DNA from: Setoptus koraiensis
Lineage: Eukaryota > Arthropoda
DNA length: 64,000 bases
Direction of reading: 5' to 3'
Assembly (NCBI GenBank): GCA_048013815.1
Contig: CM106585.1
Span: 11,160,001 to 11,224,000, forward strand
Shown here: in pieces, positions 60,046 to 64,000 of the stretch
Position numbering within the stretch: position 1 is the first letter of the stretch
How the letters are laid out: each line of letters opens with the position of its first letter
Program-made: the position numbers and the translations under genes
The notes under the pieces: model-generated
What the model saw: only the letters and a program-made list of their open reading frames with translations
Databases searched by the model: none
Told to the model about the DNA's origin: nothing

Positions 60046-61852
60046 TCAGCAAGCTCTATTTTGGTCTGCCATGTAATCCGTGTTACTCAACCTGAGAATT
60101 TCCTCGCATACGTTCTTGTAATTCCAAGCGTCACCTCGGATCCTCTTGCGCTGAATAGCACACTGATCATTGAATTTACACACCTCCAAAGTGAATTGCA
60201 AGGAATCGGTTGCACACTTGAGTGAAAAGTCTTTCCTCTTGCATTTGAATCCTTTCTTTACTAGAGCTTGATTGAAGTGCTCCAAACAGAGATTCGGGTC
60301 TACATAAGATGTCAGTGTTATGTTCATTATTGGATCGTTCTGTTCCAATAAGATCTTTCTTGGTTGTTTCAATCTTGAGGGAGTCGCAGACTCTAGAATT
60401 CGTTTCATGATAGATTTCTTAGGAGTTGGCTCGTATATGAAAGCTGACATCCTATCGTCTGAATTAGGAGTCGTTGTCCTCAAAGGTGTGATAGCAGCAA
60501 ATGGTCTCTTCTTTTTAGATGGTGAACATTCAACACTAGCCGGGACCTTCTTTTCTTCGATTGCTTCGAAAGCTATCCGTTTGGCTACAGCTCTTCGTTT
60601 GCTGGGTGAAGAAGATAAATCAGCTATAGACATCTTGTTATCCGGTTGGATTTGAGCAATAGTCCGTTTGTTGGGAGAGTTTCTAATGACAGCAGTCTTG
60701 CCACCTGTAAGACATGGCCGCCTCGGAACTACGGGTGGAGTTCTCTTTACCAATGGCGGCGTTCTAGTGACCAAGACTGGTCTTCTGTACTGTCTTCTCT
60801 CGGTATTGACCGGTTCTTTCAATGGTGTCACTACATCCATTGGCTGGGGTATTCTAGTTTCTGGCTTTTTGTTGTTTATTTACCTGGTATCTTGTGTTTG
60901 GTGGAACTATTCTCGGCGTAATAGTCGGGGCTGGGATCCTACTAATTACATTCTGCTCTATAGCCTCCAAAGCTGCTGGTTGGCGCTCTCTGTTACTAGG
61001 TTGAGCGAAGTTCTTGGGGACCCTTGATTTGATCCAAGGATGGAACAGAACTTCAGGTACAGTTATACGCTTGGAGGGATCAACTGTGAGCATACGTCTT
61101 ATGAGGTCGCTTGCTTCCGGAGATAAATGAGGTGGCAGTGTCTTGATTCCTCTTTGGATTTGTTGATATAATTTGGTGATACTGTTGTCATTGAATGGTA
61201 ATTGTCCGACTAGTAATGCGTACAGCATCACTCCGGCTGACCAAACATCAACAGCTGGGCCCGAGTAAGCACGACCAGAAATCAGTTCCGGCGCTGCATA
61301 AGTGACGCTTCCGCAACATGTACGCAATTGATCGAGTGAGTTGCCCGTAAATTTAGATGAGCAGTTAGCTGCCAGGCCAAAATCTATGAGTTTTATGCTA
61401 TGCTTATCATCAAATAATACATTCTCTGGCTTGAGATCACGATGAGCAAAACCATGCAAATGAATAAATTCCAAAACTCGCATCAAATCGTTAATAATCA
61501 AGGCTGATTCATCTTCTTCCAATCTAGATTTGCTGACAATGTAGTCAAATAGTTCTCCACCTGCACAATATTCCAACACTAGATAGATTGTGGTATCCGA
61601 TTCATACACATCCAACAGTTGCGCTATATTCTTATGTTGCAACTTGTTGAGGCACTCAATTTCATTGTATATCCTTGGTAGCTCACTTCCTACTTTCGAC
61701 TTGTCGATACATTTGATAGCCACCTTCTGACTAGTGGCCAGATGAGTGCCAAGTCTCACTTTGGCGAATCCTCCTTCACCAAGTTTTGTGGCGTGCATAT
61801 AATAATAGTTAGTGATAGGAACGCCTTTCTGTATCGTTGTTTTGGACTTCAT
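60046..61852 (-). CDS. MELK: Maternal embryonic leucine zipper kinase
   Basis: MELK is an AMPK-related Ser/Thr kinase linked to cell division. Exon 1 is 61852-60884 and exon 2 is 60843-60046. A 40-base intron (GTAAAT...CCCCAG) is needed to join the frames in phase 0, giving 588 residues against 651 in human. The kinase domain (about 18-274) has the P-loop GEGGFAKV (25-32), Lys47, Glu64, HRD (137-139), DFG (157-159) and the MELK-like activation segment TCCGSVTYAAPELI. The middle is basic with Thr-Pro and Ser-Pro sites (TPPLVKRTPP), likely phosphorylated. The C-terminus is a KA1 domain (NITLTSYVDP...FTLEVCKF...RIRGDAWNYKNVCEEIL). All catalytic residues are present. Confidence 0.93.
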
Positions 61853-62740
61853 TGATGATGATGAGATTATCCACTAATAATTGAATAAGCTTTCATATAT
61901 GTTCATGTAAACCTTTGTTGGTGTTGAAATAAAATTCCATATATTTTAAGTATGCCAATAGTAGAAAAGTCTCTCTTTCTTTGATTATCTGACAGAAGAC
62001 AGCATGATATAATGAAATAAATAAATGATGCACGTACAAAAATGATGTAAAACTCTATCATAGCGAGGAAAACATTGAAGCGCCGCCCTGGCGGATTTTT
62101 CTGAAATTAAGTGTAAGTAAAACGGTTTTTCACTAGAGAAACAGCATATTCGTTGGAGACGCGTGCTCAAACCCGTGAGGGCGGTTCCAACTAAAAGACC
62201 AAGAAAGTGCCGGTGTTGTCGTTGGTTAGCAAACCTACCATGCATCATTAGAGGGCCTTCGATAGCTTCTTGATCCTTAATTAATGAGAGTTAGGCCTAC
62301 TGGTATACAAATGACAGTTGGTCGAGGAGCGACAAATCCCGCCGACGGTTAATTTAGTGTCACCTGCCTCGCACCGATGTCCCATTGAACCAGATCTGGC
62401 AACAGCGCAAAATTCAAATCGAATTTGATTTTTTTGAATTTTGCGCTATGTCCGAGAAGTGTCCGCGCGAGACCAAATTTATATGACAACAACAAGTTTG
62501 TCTCACAATCGCTCTCATCAGCTTACGTTGTTACATAATTTTGTGCATATGTGAGACATAAATCAATTGTAATTAGAGAATAAGATGCCCGAATGGCTTC
62601 CTTTCAACAAGGATAGACCTCACTGTCCAGCTTGCACTTGTCGCCCGTAGAGTCTTTTGGAAATCAATAGTGATTTATTCATGAAACAACTCGCAATTGA
62701 TACTCTCAATAGACGATAGGGGGTGCTAGCAAGCTGCGCG
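61853..62740. other. Noncoding region before the assembly gap
   Basis: The 5' flank of MELK is followed by unassigned sequence. A minus-strand frame of 87 codons (61,985-62,248) lacks family similarity and is not called. The last 150 bases before the gap may hold the 3' part of the DM9-like gene, since a minus-strand frame ending LYGRQVQAGQ at 62,620 recalls the LYVGR part of DM9 repeats, but the gap length makes the frame uncertain. Confidence 0.35.
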
Positions 62741-63240
62741 NNNNNNNNNNNNNNNNNNNNNNNNNNNNNNNNNNNNNNNNNNNNNNNNNNNNNNNNNNNN
62801 NNNNNNNNNNNNNNNNNNNNNNNNNNNNNNNNNNNNNNNNNNNNNNNNNNNNNNNNNNNNNNNNNNNNNNNNNNNNNNNNNNNNNNNNNNNNNNNNNNNN
62901 NNNNNNNNNNNNNNNNNNNNNNNNNNNNNNNNNNNNNNNNNNNNNNNNNNNNNNNNNNNNNNNNNNNNNNNNNNNNNNNNNNNNNNNNNNNNNNNNNNNN
63001 NNNNNNNNNNNNNNNNNNNNNNNNNNNNNNNNNNNNNNNNNNNNNNNNNNNNNNNNNNNNNNNNNNNNNNNNNNNNNNNNNNNNNNNNNNNNNNNNNNNN
63101 NNNNNNNNNNNNNNNNNNNNNNNNNNNNNNNNNNNNNNNNNNNNNNNNNNNNNNNNNNNNNNNNNNNNNNNNNNNNNNNNNNNNNNNNNNNNNNNNNNNN
63201 NNNNNNNNNNNNNNNNNNNNNNNNNNNNNNNNNNNNNNNN
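62741..63240. other. Assembly gap, 500 N
   Basis: Exactly 500 Ns, the usual placeholder for a gap of unknown size. Any frame read through it is meaningless, and the two sides may not be truly adjacent. Confidence 1.
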
Positions 63241-63402
63241 CTCCGTCGTCGCTCCCGCGACGACTGCGTGCGACGGGAACCCTTCGGGTAGGTTTGATGA
63301 GCGCTTCGGGTATCGGGCTGCGCCCTCTACCCTCCGCTCACATGACTGCAAACCATAGACGAGAGTAAGAGACAAGAAGAAAAGTTGAAAGCCTCGGAAC
63401 AT
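63241..63402 (-). CDS. Start of a secreted DM9-like protein, cut by the gap
   Basis: The frame opens at ATG 63402 and runs 54 codons into the gap. It begins with a strong signal peptide (MFRGFQLFFLSLTLVYG). After a short basic stretch comes NLPEGFPSHAVVAGATTE, which resembles the opening of a DM9 repeat (P-x-G-A-V-V-x-G). DM9 proteins of invertebrates are carbohydrate-binding or immune-related lectin-like proteins. Identification rests on this short block, so it is tentative. Confidence 0.4.
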
Positions 63403-63647
63403 GATTCAAGCGCTTCGACGACTTGTGTGGCGACATGTCTGAGCCTCTTGGCGCACGTATTTTCTCGTGCGCGCGAATATTTCGTCCCGGGCGGAATACC
63501 CGCGCGGTTTTTCCTGAATATCTCTGGAACCGGAAGTCGCACAGGCATGAAATGGACTACATTGTACTGAGAATGACTGTAGTCTGCTGCATACCAAGTT
63601 TCATGTCTCTAGCTCGAAGTTGAAGCTAAAACCGGAAGGAGTAATTT

Positions 63648-64000
63648 CTACACTTCCGGTCTAGAAGAATCGTCATCAGGGGCCTCTAGAGTACCCACAT
63701 GGTGAGTTTCGTGGTGATCTGATGGGTGCCCACTTCGCAAGAACACCCCAAGTATCTCTGAACAGTTGGGTAGAATGTTGAACTTAAGCATTTTCTTCAA
63801 GTTCGAGTCTTTGTCCTCAAATAATAGTTCGATTTGTTGTTTGATAAGTGTACCTTCGCCGCCGTTGAATGGTGTTGCTACAATAAGACAAGGTTCTCTG
63901 GGTTTGTTGGTGTTCTGTAGTATGTGGCCGAATTCGGGCAAGAGTGTGAGGTGTGCAGCGCAATCGTTTATAATACTCGCTTCACGGTTTCCTATGTTGC
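63648..64000 (-). CDS. Unidentified partial open frame at the window edge
   Basis: A minus-strand frame is open from the right edge to a stop at 63648, about 117 residues. It reads as ordinary protein in its first 85 residues (for example CLIVATPFNGGEG and EILGVFLRSG) and ends with a His- and Asp-rich tail. I do not recognise it. It may be the last exon of a gene beyond the window. Confidence 0.35.
   Translation of the reverse strand, partial: NIGNREASIINDCAAHLTLLPEFGHILQNTNKPREPCLIVATPFNGGEGTLIKQQIELLFEDKDSNLKKMLKFNILPNCSEILGVFLRSGHPSDHHETHHVGTLEAPDDDSSRPEV

Noticed and set aside
61985-62248. Minus-strand frame of 87 codons upstream of MELK
   Set aside because: No similarity to a known family is visible and no supporting promoter or splice signals. 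It is probably chance.
1-64000. Search for retroviral, LTR, Polinton or other virus-derived elements
   Set aside because: No polymerase, integrase, protease, capsid or envelope-like domain and no paired long terminal repeats were recognised. The only unexplained protein-like island (16.1-16.7 kb) shows no such feature.

Overview
The window is from an animal nuclear genome, most likely an arthropod and possibly a mite. The reasons are spliced genes with GT-AG introns, a TATA box spaced correctly from an arthropod-style initiator (TCATTC), and a mix of housekeeping genes with a DEG/ENaC channel, a C2H2 factor of ZNF423/OAZ type and a DM9-like secreted protein. The exact lineage cannot be fixed by eye.

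Layout. Positions 1-8,250 are AT-rich, compact and gene-dense: SRP9 (+, with an overlapping upstream ORF), NDUFV1 (-), SDHB (+), an RMDN1-like TPR protein (-), a short DBF4 homologue (-) and RPL27 (-). NDUFV1 and SDHB stand head to head. From about 9,980 to 57,900 the DNA is more GC-rich and full of microsatellites, private minisatellites and near-perfect hairpins. Only two genes are supported there: a three-exon membrane or secreted protein of unknown function (21,106-23,094) and a DEG/ENaC channel whose recognised exons spread over 26 kb (24,726-50,995). Almost every other open frame in that stretch is a stop-poor repeat. From 57,879 come a TATA-driven, single-exon three-finger ZNF423-like gene (+) and a MELK kinase (-). 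A 500-N gap follows, then the start of a DM9-like secreted protein and an unidentified partial frame running off the end.

How the genes relate. NDUFV1 (complex I) and SDHB (complex II) share more than a promoter region. Their mitochondrial presequences, start-codon context and part of their upstream DNA are recognisable copies in inverted orientation, so one gene appears to have received its import signal and promoter from the other. This is the most notable single observation. Second is a set of sequence-unique inverted repeats, including a 46-bp perfect palindrome and a 52-bp palindrome with one mismatched pair, scattered through noncoding DNA and not explained by any visible repeat family. 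Other points of interest are a possible dicistronic SRP9 transcript, a P-x-K-aromatic-aliphatic-S motif repeated three times in the unknown membrane protein, and a 40-nt intron in MELK. No viral, retroviral or CRISPR element was recognised.
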